64,000 nt of DNA from Aliiroseovarius sediminis (GTDB lineage Bacteria > Pseudomonadota > Alphaproteobacteria > Rhodobacterales > Rhodobacteraceae): positions 310,001 through 374,000 of the forward strand of contig NZ_JALBYP010000021.1 in the NCBI RefSeq assembly GCF_022678485.1. Reading direction: 5' to 3'. The first letter of the stretch is position 1. Every line of letters starts with the position of its first letter. The notes beneath the pieces were generated by a model. The model was not told the DNA's origin and searched no databases. It saw only the letters and a program-made list of their open reading frames with translations. Both the position numbers and the translations under genes were made by a program. Positions 51,095-62,639 of the stretch are shown here, piece by piece.

Positions 51095-51223
51095 TTCAAG
51101 CACATATATGCTGATCATCGGGTCGTCGCAATTTTGTCTTATTTCACACCATTTCTTCGGATATGACCGTGATGCAAGCTGTCTGACCCGGTGCATTCTG
51201 CGCTTTTCAGAGGAGGGAAAGCC

Positions 51224-51763
51224 ATGAAGCATGTCGAGATCGCACAACAACCTCGTATCGACGCGGACCGTTTCGTGCTGCGTCCCGTGCGGCGCTCGGA
51301 TGCGGGGATGCTGTCGATGTATACGGCAGATAAACGGGTCGCCAGCGGCACCCGATCCATCCCACATCCCTTGCCACCCGGAACGACCGAGGCATTCATC
51401 GAACGGTCATTGAAAGATGACAGGCCCGAAGATGTGTGGGTGATGGATGCCGCGCGTTCGGACGTGCGCGAGGTGCTGGGTGTGATCAGCCTGACGTATC
51501 TGTGCCGCGGGCAATCCCAGCTTGGTTATTGGGTGGCGCCGGGGTTCTGGAACGCAGGCATCGCGTCCGAGGCCGTTTGCGCGCTGATCAGCGCCAATCC
51601 CCAGAGCAACCGCAGTATTTTTGCGGAAGTTTTTCAGGACAACCCGGCCTCGGCCCGTGTTCTGACCCATGCAGGGTTTGAATATATTGGCGATGCGGAA
51701 AGCCATTCAGTAGCGCGGGGGATGAATGTGCCAACCTGGACTTATATCCGAAAGATGACGTGA
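51224..51763 (+). CDS. GNAT-family acetyltransferase (RimJ/RimL-like)
   Basis: The 179-residue product of the RimJ/RimL-type GNAT class has DRFVLRPVRRSDAGMLSMYT at the start, VLGVISLTYLCRGQSQLGYW, the acetyl-CoA region APGFWNAGIASEAVCALIS and FAEVFQDNPASARVLTHAGF near the end. It probably acetylates an amino group of a protein or small molecule. AGGAGGG lies before the ATG at 51224. A second GNAT gene follows 9 bases later. Confidence 0.87.
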   Translation: MKHVEIAQQPRIDADRFVLRPVRRSDAGMLSMYTADKRVASGTRSIPHPLPPGTTEAFIERSLKDDRPEDVWVMDAARSDVREVLGVISLTYLCRGQSQLGYWVAPGFWNAGIASEAVCALISANPQSNRSIFAEVFQDNPASARVLTHAGFEYIGDAESHSVARGMNVPTWTYIRKMT

Positions 51764-51772
51764 CCTCTGACA

Positions 51773-54515
<2,743 letters not shown>

Positions 54516-54542
54516 GGGCGACAACAAAGGGACAAGGACACG

Positions 54543-55790
54543 ATGAGCGAAGACATCACATCCATGATGACCGAGATTGGCCGCCGCGCACGTGACGCGG
54601 CCAAGGATCTTGCCTTCGCTCCGGCCGAGGCCAAGGAAAAGGCGTTGCTGGCGGCGGCAGATGCCTGTTGGGACCGACGGGCCGAGATCATCGCGGCCAA
54701 TGAAAAAGACATGGCCTTTGGGCGCGACAAGGGCCTGTCGCCCGCGATGATGGACCGTCTGATGCTCGACGAGGATCGCATCAAAGGGATGTGCGATGGG
54801 CTGCGTGCCGTGGCGGGGCAGGCCGATCCGGTGGGCGAGGTGCTTGAGGAATGGGATCGTCCTTCAGGCCTTCATATCAAGCGGGTGCGCACGCCCTTGG
54901 GCGTCATTGGCGTGATCTATGAAAGCCGCCCCAACGTGACAGCGGATGCGGGTGCCCTGTGTCTAAAGGCCGGGAACGCTGTGATCCTGCGCGGCGGGTC
55001 AGAGAGCTTCCATTCTGCGGGTCTGATCCACGCGTGTTTGCAGGACGGGCTGCGCGCCGCCGACCTTCCCGAAGATGCCATCCAGCGCGTGCCGACCCGT
55101 GACCGCGCGGCGGTCAGTGAAATGCTGACCATGATCGATTACATCGACGTGATCGTGCCGCGTGGCGGGAAGGGGTTGGTCGGACTTGTCCAGCGTGAAG
55201 CTCGCGTGCCGGTTTTTGCGCACCTCGAAGGCATCGTGCATGTCTTCATCGACAAGGACGCCGACCCCGACAAGGCCGCGCGGGTGGTGATGAACGCCAA
55301 GACCCGACGCACCGGCATTTGCGGCGCAGCGGAGTGTCTGTTGATTCACCGCGATGCAGTCGCCTTGGGGCAAAAAATCCTGAACGACCTGATGGATGCC
55401 GGGGTCGAGGTTCATGCGGGCGAGGGGCTGACCGGCACCATAGCCGCCACCGAGGATGACTGGGGCAAAGAGTTTCTGGACAGCATCATCGCCGCGCGGA
55501 TTGTCGATGATGTGAACGGCGCGATTGATCACATCAACCGCTATTCCTCGTCCCATACCGACGCGATCCTGACCGAAGATGACGCCACGGCGGAGCGGTT
55601 CTTCACTCGGCTCGACAGCGCGATCCTGATGCGCAATGCCTCGACCCAGTTTGCCGATGGGGGCGAGTTCGGCATGGGGGCCGAGATCGGCATTGCCACA
55701 GGCAAGATGCACGCGCGCGGGCCTGTGGGGGCCGCGCAGCTGACATCGTTCAAATACCTGGTCGAAGGGGACGGGACGGTTCGGGGCTAA
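54543..55790 (+). CDS. proA: Gamma-glutamyl phosphate reductase
   Basis: The 415-residue product of the aldehyde-dehydrogenase superfamily shows [57 protein letters not shown] and the catalytic cysteine in [19 protein letters not shown]. It makes glutamate semialdehyde, the second step to proline. It lies 27 bases after proB and is convergent with chpT, 6 bases away. Confidence 0.97.
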   Translation: MSEDITSMMTEIGRRARDAAKDLAFAPAEAKEKALLAAADACWDRRAEIIAANEKDMAFGRDKGLSPAMMDRLMLDEDRIKGMCDGLRAVAGQADPVGEVLEEWDRPSGLHIKRVRTPLGVIGVIYESRPNVTADAGALCLKAGNAVILRGGSESFHSAGLIHACLQDGLRAADLPEDAIQRVPTRDRAAVSEMLTMIDYIDVIVPRGGKGLVGLVQREARVPVFAHLEGIVHVFIDKDADPDKAARVVMNAKTRRTGICGAAECLLIHRDAVALGQKILNDLMDAGVEVHAGEGLTGTIAATEDDWGKEFLDSIIAARIVDDVNGAIDHINRYSSSHTDAILTEDDATAERFFTRLDSAILMRNASTQFADGGEFGMGAEIGIATGKMHARGPVGAAQLTSFKYLVEGDGTVRG

Positions 55791-55796
55791 CGCGCC

Positions 55797-56396
55797 TCAG
55801 AACTCCACACTGATCGACCGCTCGGCGATGGTCACGCCAATCTCGCGCCCCTGTCGGGCAAGCTCGGGCGCGATCAAGGCGAAATGGACCTGAGCAGGCG
55901 GCACGTCATGGCCTGCTTGGGGGTCTGACAGAAGCGCCCACAGCGCCGGGTCGATCTTCAGCTTCTCGGCCTCGCCCCGGATTTGCCAATGTTCGCCATC
56001 GCGGCGGACCTGCACATGCCCGCCCCACGGCATCGCCGTTTCAAAGCATTGCAGCAGCAGGAATGCCAGCTTCACCGCGCCGCGGGGCTGATCGCCCGCA
56101 GGTTGCCACGCGACCTCGACCTTGCGGTTGTCGGTACCGGGGGACAGAAGGGAAGCGATTTCAGCACCAGCGATCATCTGACCGTCGGCTGCCGCGCCGA
56201 AGGCCACACGGAAGAACCGGATGCGCAGGTTCGCATTGGCGATGCTTTCGGCAATCAGCGCCATTTCAGGGCTGTCGGGCTGGCCCGACATCTGCAAAAG
56301 CTCGACCCCATTGCCGATGGCGCCCAAAGGGCTGATAAGGTCATGGCAGATGCGTGATCCGATCAGGGCGGTCAGGTCGGCGGGCTGGTGTGTCAT
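55797..56396 (-). CDS. chpT: ChpT histidine phosphotransferase
   Basis: The 199-residue product has a DHp-like helical hairpin with the phospho-accepting histidine at about H18 (GSRICHDLISPLGAIGNGVE) and a degenerate ATPase-like domain (residues 90-199). In alphaproteobacteria ChpT relays phosphate from CckA to CtrA and CpdR, governing cell cycle, motility and gene transfer agents. It starts 43 bases from the divergent DUF3553 gene. Confidence 0.88.
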   Translation of the reverse strand: MTHQPADLTALIGSRICHDLISPLGAIGNGVELLQMSGQPDSPEMALIAESIANANLRIRFFRVAFGAAADGQMIAGAEIASLLSPGTDNRKVEVAWQPAGDQPRGAVKLAFLLLQCFETAMPWGGHVQVRRDGEHWQIRGEAEKLKIDPALWALLSDPQAGHDVPPAQVHFALIAPELARQGREIGVTIAERSISVEF

Positions 56397-56438
56397 GGGG
56401 CGTGCCTTGGTCTGTAGAACAGGGAAAGAGAGTGAAGC

Positions 56439-56630
56439 ATGAACATGGGTGCGTTACTGGAACCGGGCATGTTGGTGCGTCATCCTGGGCAGCCCGATTG
56501 GGGGCTGGGGCAGGTGCAATCCAACATCGGCGGCAAGGTCACCGTGAATTTCGAACATGCGGGTAAGCGGGTGATTATGTCTGACGTGATTGACCTCATA
56601 CCGGTTTTTGATCCCTCGCAAGCAACGTAA
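56439..56630 (+). CDS. DUF3553 protein
   Basis: The 63-residue protein reads LEPGMLVRHPGQPDWGLGQV and GGKVTVNFEHAGKRVIM, matching DUF3553, a small SH3/TUDOR-like fold resembling the C-terminal region of UvrD-type helicases. Function unknown. Two ATGs (56439, 56445) are possible starts. It is divergent from chpT and 107 bases upstream of olsB. Confidence 0.85.
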   Translation: MNMGALLEPGMLVRHPGQPDWGLGQVQSNIGGKVTVNFEHAGKRVIMSDVIDLIPVFDPSQAT

Positions 56631-56737
56631 GGTCGCGTTTCGGCTTTTATATTCTACTCTAACGGGCAGCCGATGCGATTGCAAACACAGACCCATCTGC
56701 ATAAAAGCCCAACAAGGTTAGCAAAACGTTAAAGACG

Positions 56738-57514
56738 ATGCCCCAGCCCGATTTTGTCCTTCGCCTGGCCCGAGACGAGGCCGACCTGATCGCGGCGCAG
56801 CACCTGCGGTATGACGTGTTCGTCAGCGAACTTGGAAGCGACGGCGCGCTGGTGGACCACGATGCGCGCCTTGAACGGGACGCGTTCGACCCTTTCTTCG
56901 ACCATTTGATCCTGTTTGACCGGGCGCGCCCGGACATGCCCGCGGTCGGTGTGTATCGCCTGTTGCGCGGCGACTGCCTGTCGGACGGCCCCGGCGGGGT
57001 GAACCGGTTCTATTCGGAAGATGAATATGATCTGAGCGTCCTCAAGGCCTCGGGCCGGAAACTGCTGGAGCTGGGCAGGTCCTGCCTGCACCCCGACTAT
57101 CGCGGCGGTGGGGCCATGATGGTGCTGTGGGGCGGGCTGGCCGACTATGTGGCGCAACATCAGATTGAGGTGCTGTTTGGTGTCGCCTCGTTTCACGGCA
57201 CGGATATCGCGCCGCTGAAGGCGTCTCTGTCGCTGCTGCATCACCGGCATCTGGCCCCCGATCATCTGCGCGTGAAGGCGCGACCCGCACATTTTCAGAC
57301 CATGAACCTTCTGGCCGAGGACCAGATCGAACGGCCCGCCGCGATGCGCGCGGTGCCGTCGTTGATCAAGGCCTATCTGCGATTGGGCGGCTTCGTGGGC
57401 GAGGGCGCCTTTGTCGATCATGACTTCAACACGACCGATGTGTGCCTTGTGCTGGACACCGAACAGATGAGCGCGAAGCACCGCACAATCTATACCCGGA
57501 CGCCCCGCACATGA
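56738..57514 (+). CDS. olsB: L-ornithine N-alpha-acyltransferase
   Basis: This 258-residue GNAT-like acyltransferase has LRLARDEADLIAAQHLRYDV, YRLLRGD, LELGRSCLHPDYRGGGAMMV and LFGVASFHGTD, the OlsB pattern. It attaches a 3-hydroxyacyl group from ACP to ornithine, the first step to phosphorus-free ornithine lipids. The stop overlaps the olsA start by four bases (ATGA). Ornithine lipids replace phospholipids under phosphate limitation, but no Pho box stands out upstream. Confidence 0.93.
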   Translation: MPQPDFVLRLARDEADLIAAQHLRYDVFVSELGSDGALVDHDARLERDAFDPFFDHLILFDRARPDMPAVGVYRLLRGDCLSDGPGGVNRFYSEDEYDLSVLKASGRKLLELGRSCLHPDYRGGGAMMVLWGGLADYVAQHQIEVLFGVASFHGTDIAPLKASLSLLHHRHLAPDHLRVKARPAHFQTMNLLAEDQIERPAAMRAVPSLIKAYLRLGGFVGEGAFVDHDFNTTDVCLVLDTEQMSAKHRTIYTRTPRT

Positions 57515-58347
57515 GCGCCCTGTGGCATGGCGAGGTTGAACCGCCCGCCTTCCGCCCCGCGGCCTCCGACTGGCCCCGCATTGTCGCGCGCGGGCTGCCG
57601 CTGGCCTGTCTGATCTTTGGCGGGCTAGTGGTCCTGCTGCTGGTTCGGTTGGTCGAACGCCCCATCTGCGGCATCAAACGCCCGCTGACACCGCATATCA
57701 CCCAGTTCGTCTGTCGTTCGGCCTTCGTGATCATGGGCATCCCGTTCAAGGCGATGGGCACGCCGATGCGCGAAAAAGGGGCGGTTGTGGCAAATCACGC
57801 GGGCTGGCTGGATATCTTCACGCTGAATGCGAAGAAGCGGGTCTATTTCGTGTCGAAGTCCGAGGTCGCGAACTGGCCCGGCATCGGTTGGCTGGCGCGC
57901 GCCACCGGCACGGTGTTCATCAACCGCGACCGTCGCGAGGCGACCCGGCAGGTCGAGGTGTTTCGCGACCGGCTGGCCGCGGGCCACAAGCTGCTGTTCT
58001 TTCCCGAAGGGACCTCAAGCGACTCGCGGCGGGTTTTACCATTTAAATCAACACTCTTTGCCGCATTATTTACACCTGTTCTGCGCGATTTCATGTGGGT
58101 GCAGCCGGTGACGGTGCGCTACATCGCGCCCGATGGCGCCGATCCGCGCTTTTACGGCTGGTGGGGGGATATGGTCTTCGCACCGCATATGATGCAGACG
58201 CTGGCCGCGCGGCGGCAGGGGCGGGTCGAGGTGATTTACCATCCCCCGGTCAAAGTAGCAGACTTCGCAGACCGCAAAGATCTGGCGCGCTATTGCGAAA
58301 CCACGGTGCGTGCGGGGTTGGGCGATCTGAATGTCGAGGCGCGTTAG
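57511..58347 (+). CDS. olsA: Lyso-ornithine lipid O-acyltransferase
   Basis: This 278-residue PlsC-family enzyme has an N-terminal membrane segment (ACLIFGGLVVLLLVRLV), motif I VVANHAGWLDIF (the usual HX4D reads HAGWLD), KSEVANWPGIGWLARATGTV, FFPEGTSSDSRR (motif III) and VQPVTVRY. It esterifies lyso-ornithine lipid. The ATG overlaps the olsB stop. A run of about 50 bases (58032-58082) is strikingly AT-rich, with TTA, AAA, ACA and CCA codons unlike the rest. Its stop overlaps that of the convergent ThiE-like gene (TTAG). Confidence 0.92.
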   Translation: MSALWHGEVEPPAFRPAASDWPRIVARGLPLACLIFGGLVVLLLVRLVERPICGIKRPLTPHITQFVCRSAFVIMGIPFKAMGTPMREKGAVVANHAGWLDIFTLNAKKRVYFVSKSEVANWPGIGWLARATGTVFINRDRREATRQVEVFRDRLAAGHKLLFFPEGTSSDSRRVLPFKSTLFAALFTPVLRDFMWVQPVTVRYIAPDGADPRFYGWWGDMVFAPHMMQTLAARRQGRVEVIYHPPVKVADFADRKDLARYCETTVRAGLGDLNVEAR

Positions 58348-58973
58348 CCCGTCATCGCCGCCAGCAGGTGGGACAGCCGGGCCGTGGGGTCGTCGCTGTT
58401 CCAGATCTCTTCCCCGATGGCGAAGAAGTCGGTGAACGGGGTCAGGGTGCGGATGATGTCTTCGTCCAGCGCGCCTTCGGCAACCACCGGCACCTCGATC
58501 ATCTTCGACCACCAGTCGAACAGGTCGGCTTCGGCGCGGGTGCCGTCGCCAAGGGTGGAGGTGCCCGCGGGGCCGAAGCTGACGTAATCCGCGCCCATTT
58601 CGCCTGCCGTCATGCCGTCATGGCGCGAGGCGTTGCAGAACGCCCCCACGATGGCATCGGCCCCCAGATCGTCACGGGTCTTGCGCACCCGGCGCGCACC
58701 GTCGCCCAGATGCACACCGTCCAGCCCCAGACGTTCCACCATCAGCGCGTGGTCGGTGATCACCAGCGGCACATCTCGGGCGTGCGCCACCTCGCGGCAG
58801 GCATCTGCGGCGCGCATGATCCGGTCCTCGTCTGAGGTGGCAAGCGACAGACGCAGGCAGGCGGTGTCATGGGCATCCAGCACGCGGGCCAACTGGTCGG
58901 GGAAGCGCGACAGTTCAAACTCGGGCGGTGTCACCAGATATAGCTGGGGAAATTCCATGTCGGTCTCGGCCAT
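58344..58973 (-). CDS. Thiamine phosphate synthase-like protein
   Basis: The 209-residue TIM barrel resembles ThiE: PQLYLVTPPEFELSRFPDQL, LVITDHALMVERLGLDGVHL (pyrophosphate-binding Asp), IVGAFCNASRHDGMTAGEMG, ADYVSFGPAGTS and VPVVAEGALDEDII. Several ThiE catalytic positions look altered, so it may be a paralogue rather than the main thiamine enzyme. The ATG at 58973 is chosen because AAAGGA sits upstream; the frame stays open further into the divergent trmJ promoter. Confidence 0.78.
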   Translation of the reverse strand: MAETDMEFPQLYLVTPPEFELSRFPDQLARVLDAHDTACLRLSLATSDEDRIMRAADACREVAHARDVPLVITDHALMVERLGLDGVHLGDGARRVRKTRDDLGADAIVGAFCNASRHDGMTAGEMGADYVSFGPAGTSTLGDGTRAEADLFDWWSKMIEVPVVAEGALDEDIIRTLTPFTDFFAIGEEIWNSDDPTARLSHLLAAMTG

Positions 58974-59116
58974 CTTGCGGTCCTTTTCGTCTGGTGCTTG
59001 CAGCTTCATAGACGGCTCTTGCGTCAATGCAAGTGATTCAGACATGCGCACCACGCGCGCTTGCTCTGGGCCGAATGCCAGCGTATCACGCGCGCAATCA
59101 AATGGAAGGATCCGCG

Positions 59117-59872
59117 GTGGCAGATCAGTTGACACAAGAACAGGGGCCGGAGCCCGAAATCGTGCTGGTGCGCCCGCAGATGGGCGAAAACATCGGGGCG
59201 GCGGCACGGGCGATGTTGAACTTCGGGCTGGGGCGGATGCGGATCATTGCGCCCCGCGACGGTTGGCCGAACCCGTCGGCGGTCGCCATGGCCTCGGGCG
59301 CCGGGCGCGTTCTGGACGCAGCCGGGGTTTACGCTACGCTGGCCGAAGGGGTTGGAGATTGTGACTATGTCTATGCGACCACCGCTCGGTCGCGCGACTT
59401 GGCGAAACCAATCCTCAGCCCTGAACGCGCGATGATCGAAGCGCGCGCCATGCAAGCGGCAGGCAAGAAGGTCGCGGTCTTGTTCGGCCCGGAACGCACC
59501 GGGCTTGAAAATGACGAGGTCGCGCTGGCCAACGCCATCATCTCGGTCCCTGTGAACAGGGAATTTGCGTCGCTGAACCTTGCGCAATGCGTGTTGCTGA
59601 CGGCCTATGAATGGCGGCTTCAGACCGGCGATGTCGCGCATGAGGTGATGGAATGGGCCGGGTCCGAGCGCGCACAGGCGATCGAGGTCGAAAAGCTGGC
59701 GCAGCACTATGAGACCCGTCTTGACGAGGCCGGGTTCTTCTTCCCCCCCACCAAGGCGCCGGTGATGAAAACCGCGCTCAGGAATATGTGGAGCCGTATG
59801 CCGATGACCCGCGCGGACGTGCAAATTTTCCACGGCATCCTGCGCCAGTTGCTCAGGGGCAAGCAGGACTGA
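59117..59872 (+). CDS. trmJ: tRNA (cytidine/uridine-2'-O)-methyltransferase TrmJ
   Basis: This 251-residue SPOUT enzyme has IVLVRPQMGENIGAAARAML, YATTARSRDL, VAVLFGPERTGLENDEVALA, IISVPVNREFASLNLAQCVL and a C-terminal helical extension that distinguishes TrmJ from smaller TrmL. It methylates position 32 of tRNA. A GTG at 59117, 6 bases after AAGGA, is the best start; an in-frame ATG at 59102 is the alternative. It ends one base before the convergent dsbB gene. Confidence 0.9.
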   Translation: MADQLTQEQGPEPEIVLVRPQMGENIGAAARAMLNFGLGRMRIIAPRDGWPNPSAVAMASGAGRVLDAAGVYATLAEGVGDCDYVYATTARSRDLAKPILSPERAMIEARAMQAAGKKVAVLFGPERTGLENDEVALANAIISVPVNREFASLNLAQCVLLTAYEWRLQTGDVAHEVMEWAGSERAQAIEVEKLAQHYETRLDEAGFFFPPTKAPVMKTALRNMWSRMPMTRADVQIFHGILRQLLRGKQD

Positions 59873-60349
59873 TCAGGTCTTGCGGGTCGCCGCGATAAGC
59901 CAGATCACCGCCAGGCCCAACGACCCCACCGCGTTCAGGTTCGCCATGGTGACGCCCAGAAACTCCCACGGGATTTCGTCGCAGCGGATCAGGGGGGCCT
60001 CGTTGATTTGCGACAACAGGTCATCAACTGACAAGTCTGCGACGCCGCCGCCGGAACACGAGGTGGGGCCTTCCCACAGTTTCCGCTCGACCCCCGAATG
60101 GTAAAAGCCCAGCGCGGAGGTCGTTGCGGCGGCCAGCGCGCCCAGCCAAGCCAGCGCCTTTTTTCCCGTGCCCAACGCCGCCGTGCCGATCACGACGGCT
60201 GCGGCGTGCGGCCAGCGTTGCCACAGGCACATCTCGCATGGCGCATATCCCAGCGCCTGAAACCCGAAGGCCCCGCCCAGCATCAGGGCCGAGGACACCG
60301 CAGCGAAGGCGATCAGTTGGTTTGATGTAAAACGATCAAGAAAGCTCAT
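59873..60349 (-). CDS. dsbB: Disulfide bond formation protein B
   Basis: The 158-residue inner-membrane protein has four helices, the first periplasmic cysteine pair in YAPCEMCLWQRW (C-x2-C) and the second pair in the loop TSCSGGG...LIRCDEIPWEF. It reoxidises DsbA and passes electrons to quinone. Its ATG overlaps the stop of the upstream DedA-type gene (ATGA), so the two form a coupled pair. Confidence 0.9.
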   Translation of the reverse strand: MSFLDRFTSNQLIAFAAVSSALMLGGAFGFQALGYAPCEMCLWQRWPHAAAVVIGTAALGTGKKALAWLGALAAATTSALGFYHSGVERKLWEGPTSCSGGGVADLSVDDLLSQINEAPLIRCDEIPWEFLGVTMANLNAVGSLGLAVIWLIAATRKT

Positions 60350-60924
60350 AGGTATTTCACCAGATAGAAGCCGCCGAGCAAGATCACGACGAACAATGTG
60401 AACATCAGGCCCAGACGACGTTCGATAAAGTCGCGGATTGGTGCGCCGAATTTCCACAACAGCGCTGCTACGATGAAGAACCGAAGCCCGCGCGCGATGA
60501 CACTTGCCACCATGAACACGCCGAAATGCAGCCCCGTCGAACCCGACAGGATCGTGATGACCTTATAGGGGAAGGGCGTGACCCCCGCGATCAGCACAGC
60601 CCATGCGCCCCACTGGTTGTAGGTGTCCGAGAAATGGCCGAACTCATCCGTTTTGCCGTAAAACTCCAGCACCGGCTGACCGACGCTTTCATAAAGCCCC
60701 CAGCCGATGAAATAGCCGAACGCCCCGCCAATCACCGATGCCACCAGCGCCACCGTCGCGATGACGAAGGCCCGCGACGGGCGCGCGATGATCATCGGGA
60801 TCATCAGCACATCCGGCGGAATCGGAAAGACCGAGCTTTCCAGAAAGGACACGACCGCCAGCGCCCACAGCGCATGTCGGGTATTGGCCAACCCCATAGT
60901 CCAATCGTAAAGTCGCCTGATCAT
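60346..60924 (-). CDS. YqaA/DedA-family membrane protein
   Basis: The 192-residue product has about four to five membrane segments and the SNARE-associated/VTT pattern: VVSFLESSVFPIPPDVLMIP, GGAFGYFIGWGLYESVGQPV and AGVTPFPYKVITILSGSTGL. The family carries lipid-scramblase-like functions. The ATG at 60924 begins at MIRRLYDW; an extra 12 codons upstream are possible. It is coupled to dsbB downstream and divergent from the zinc-peptidase gene. Confidence 0.85.
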   Translation of the reverse strand: MIRRLYDWTMGLANTRHALWALAVVSFLESSVFPIPPDVLMIPMIIARPSRAFVIATVALVASVIGGAFGYFIGWGLYESVGQPVLEFYGKTDEFGHFSDTYNQWGAWAVLIAGVTPFPYKVITILSGSTGLHFGVFMVASVIARGLRFFIVAALLWKFGAPIRDFIERRLGLMFTLFVVILLGGFYLVKYL

Positions 60925-61091
60925 CTGCGTGCCTTGTTTTATTTTGCGCTCACGAACCACGCCCGGTGGTCAAGGTCAAGAGAGGGAGGCGCAAACATCG
61001 CTTGATACAGGGTGAAGGGCCGGTAAACTGGAGCGATCGTTCATCGTCACCGTCGGGACAAGACCGCCGACCCATAACAAGGAGCCGCCTG

Positions 61092-61934
61092 ATGAAATGG
61101 AAAGGCCGCCGAGGAAGCCGCAACATCGAAGACCGCCGACGGATGGGCGGGGGCAAGGCGCAGTTGGGGGGCGTTGGCCTGTTGGCGGTGGTGGTGATCG
61201 GGTACTTCCTTGGGGTGGACGTGACGCCCTTGCTGCAAGGCGGCGGCGGGCTGGGCGGCGAGGGCGGCGGCGAGATCACGCAAGCGGACGAGCAAGAGGC
61301 CGAATTTGTATCCGTGACCCTTGCCGACACGGAAGAGGTCTGGGCCGAGCTTTTCCGCAACCAAGTGGGCGAGGTCTATGACCCCGTGACGCTGGTCCTT
61401 TACAAGGGCGTGACGCAAAGCCCTTGTGGCGGGGCCTCGGGCGCGACGGGGCCGTTTTACTGCCCCGGGGATCGCAAGGTCTATCTGGACACTGCGTTCT
61501 TCACCACGATGGCACGGCAGTTGGGCGCCAGCGGAGATTTCGCCGCGGCATACGTTGTGGCGCATGAGGTCGCGCACCATGTCCAGAACGAGTTGGGTGT
61601 TCTGGGGCAGGCCAATGCGATCCGCGCGCAAGTCAGCGAGGCGGAAAGCAACGACATTTCTGTACGGATCGAGCTTCAGGCGGATTGCTATTCCGGCATT
61701 TGGGCGCGCGAAGCACAGGCCCGGTTCGGCACGTTGGAGCGAGGCGACATTGCCGAGGCCATGAACGCCGCCCGCCAGATCGGTGACGATACGTTGCAGC
61801 GCAACGCGGGCCGCGTGCCGATGCCGCACACTTTCACCCATGGCACATCTGCCCAGCGGCAAGATTGGTTCCTACGCGGCTACGAAAGCGGAGATATGCG
61901 AAGCTGCGATACGTTCTCGGCGCGTCAATTGTGA
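61092..61934 (+). CDS. YpfJ-type neutral zinc metallopeptidase
   Basis: The 280-residue product starts with a basic segment (KWKGRRGSRNIEDRRRMGGG), a membrane helix (GGVGLLAVVVIGYFLG) and a Gly-rich linker. The peptidase part carries the zinc motif VVAHEVAHHVQNELG (HEVAHH, first His about residue 158) and the third ligand region RIELQADCYSGIW. PCGGASGATGPFYCPGDRKV is typical of the family. It is probably a membrane-anchored periplasmic peptidase of unknown target. GGAGCC precedes the ATG. Confidence 0.9.
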   Translation: MKWKGRRGSRNIEDRRRMGGGKAQLGGVGLLAVVVIGYFLGVDVTPLLQGGGGLGGEGGGEITQADEQEAEFVSVTLADTEEVWAELFRNQVGEVYDPVTLVLYKGVTQSPCGGASGATGPFYCPGDRKVYLDTAFFTTMARQLGASGDFAAAYVVAHEVAHHVQNELGVLGQANAIRAQVSEAESNDISVRIELQADCYSGIWAREAQARFGTLERGDIAEAMNAARQIGDDTLQRNAGRVPMPHTFTHGTSAQRQDWFLRGYESGDMRSCDTFSARQL

Positions 61935-62060
61935 CGCTGGTTCCAAAATATTGCCGCGACAACCATCCCCGAACACGCTAAAGCCTGTCGCGAAATCCTG
62001 ACAGACGGCGCGCGGCGCGGTATCAGGTGCAGGGCAGGGACTACGGCAGAGGGTCAAAGA

Positions 62061-62639
62061 GTGGCAAGACCGGCACAGGCGCGTGTGGGCCGCATCATCG
62101 AACATCTTAGCCGCTGGACTGCCTATGGCGGTGGTCTGATCCTCATGGGCATCGCGTTAACCACGGTTCTGTCCATCACTGGCCGCGCGTTGACCGGCGC
62201 CGGGTTGGGGCCGATCAGGGGCGATTACGAGATCGTCGAAATGGGCTGCGCGGTGGCGGTGTTCGGCTTTCTGCCGTGGTGCCAGTTGCGGCGCGGGCAT
62301 GTAACGGTGGATATCTTCATATCGACATTGCCCGACCGGGTTCAGGCGGTGCTTGGGCTGATCGGTGATCTGCTTCTGACCTGCGCGGCATTTGTCATCC
62401 TGTGGCGCCTTTGGTTGGGCTTTGGCGAGAAGTTCCCCTTTGGGTCAGACGCGATGCGCGACTGGCTTGGCATGGGGGCAAAGCCCTTCTTTGCCGAAAG
62501 CACCTATGAGCTGGAAATCCCGCTGTGGATTCCCTTTGGCCTGTGCGTCATTGGTGCTGCGCTGTTCTTCGTGGTGGCGCTTTTTACCGTGTGGCGGTCA
62601 CTGGGCTGGGTCATTGACGGCAAGGAGCAACCGGCATGA
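62061..62639 (+). CDS. TRAP transporter small permease (DctQ-type)
   Basis: The 192-residue product has four membrane segments: GGGLILMGIALTTVLSITGR, the characteristic DYEIVEMGCAVAVFGFLPWC and QLRRGHVTVDIF of DctQ proteins, VLGLIGDLLLTCAAFVILW and a last helix before WVIDGKEQPA. It starts at GTG; its stop overlaps the large permease start (ATGA). The pair imports an organic acid by sodium-coupled transport. No substrate-binding DctP gene lies in the 126 bases upstream, so it may be to the right of the window or elsewhere. Confidence 0.9.
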   Translation: MARPAQARVGRIIEHLSRWTAYGGGLILMGIALTTVLSITGRALTGAGLGPIRGDYEIVEMGCAVAVFGFLPWCQLRRGHVTVDIFISTLPDRVQAVLGLIGDLLLTCAAFVILWRLWLGFGEKFPFGSDAMRDWLGMGAKPFFAESTYELEIPLWIPFGLCVIGAALFFVVALFTVWRSLGWVIDGKEQPA

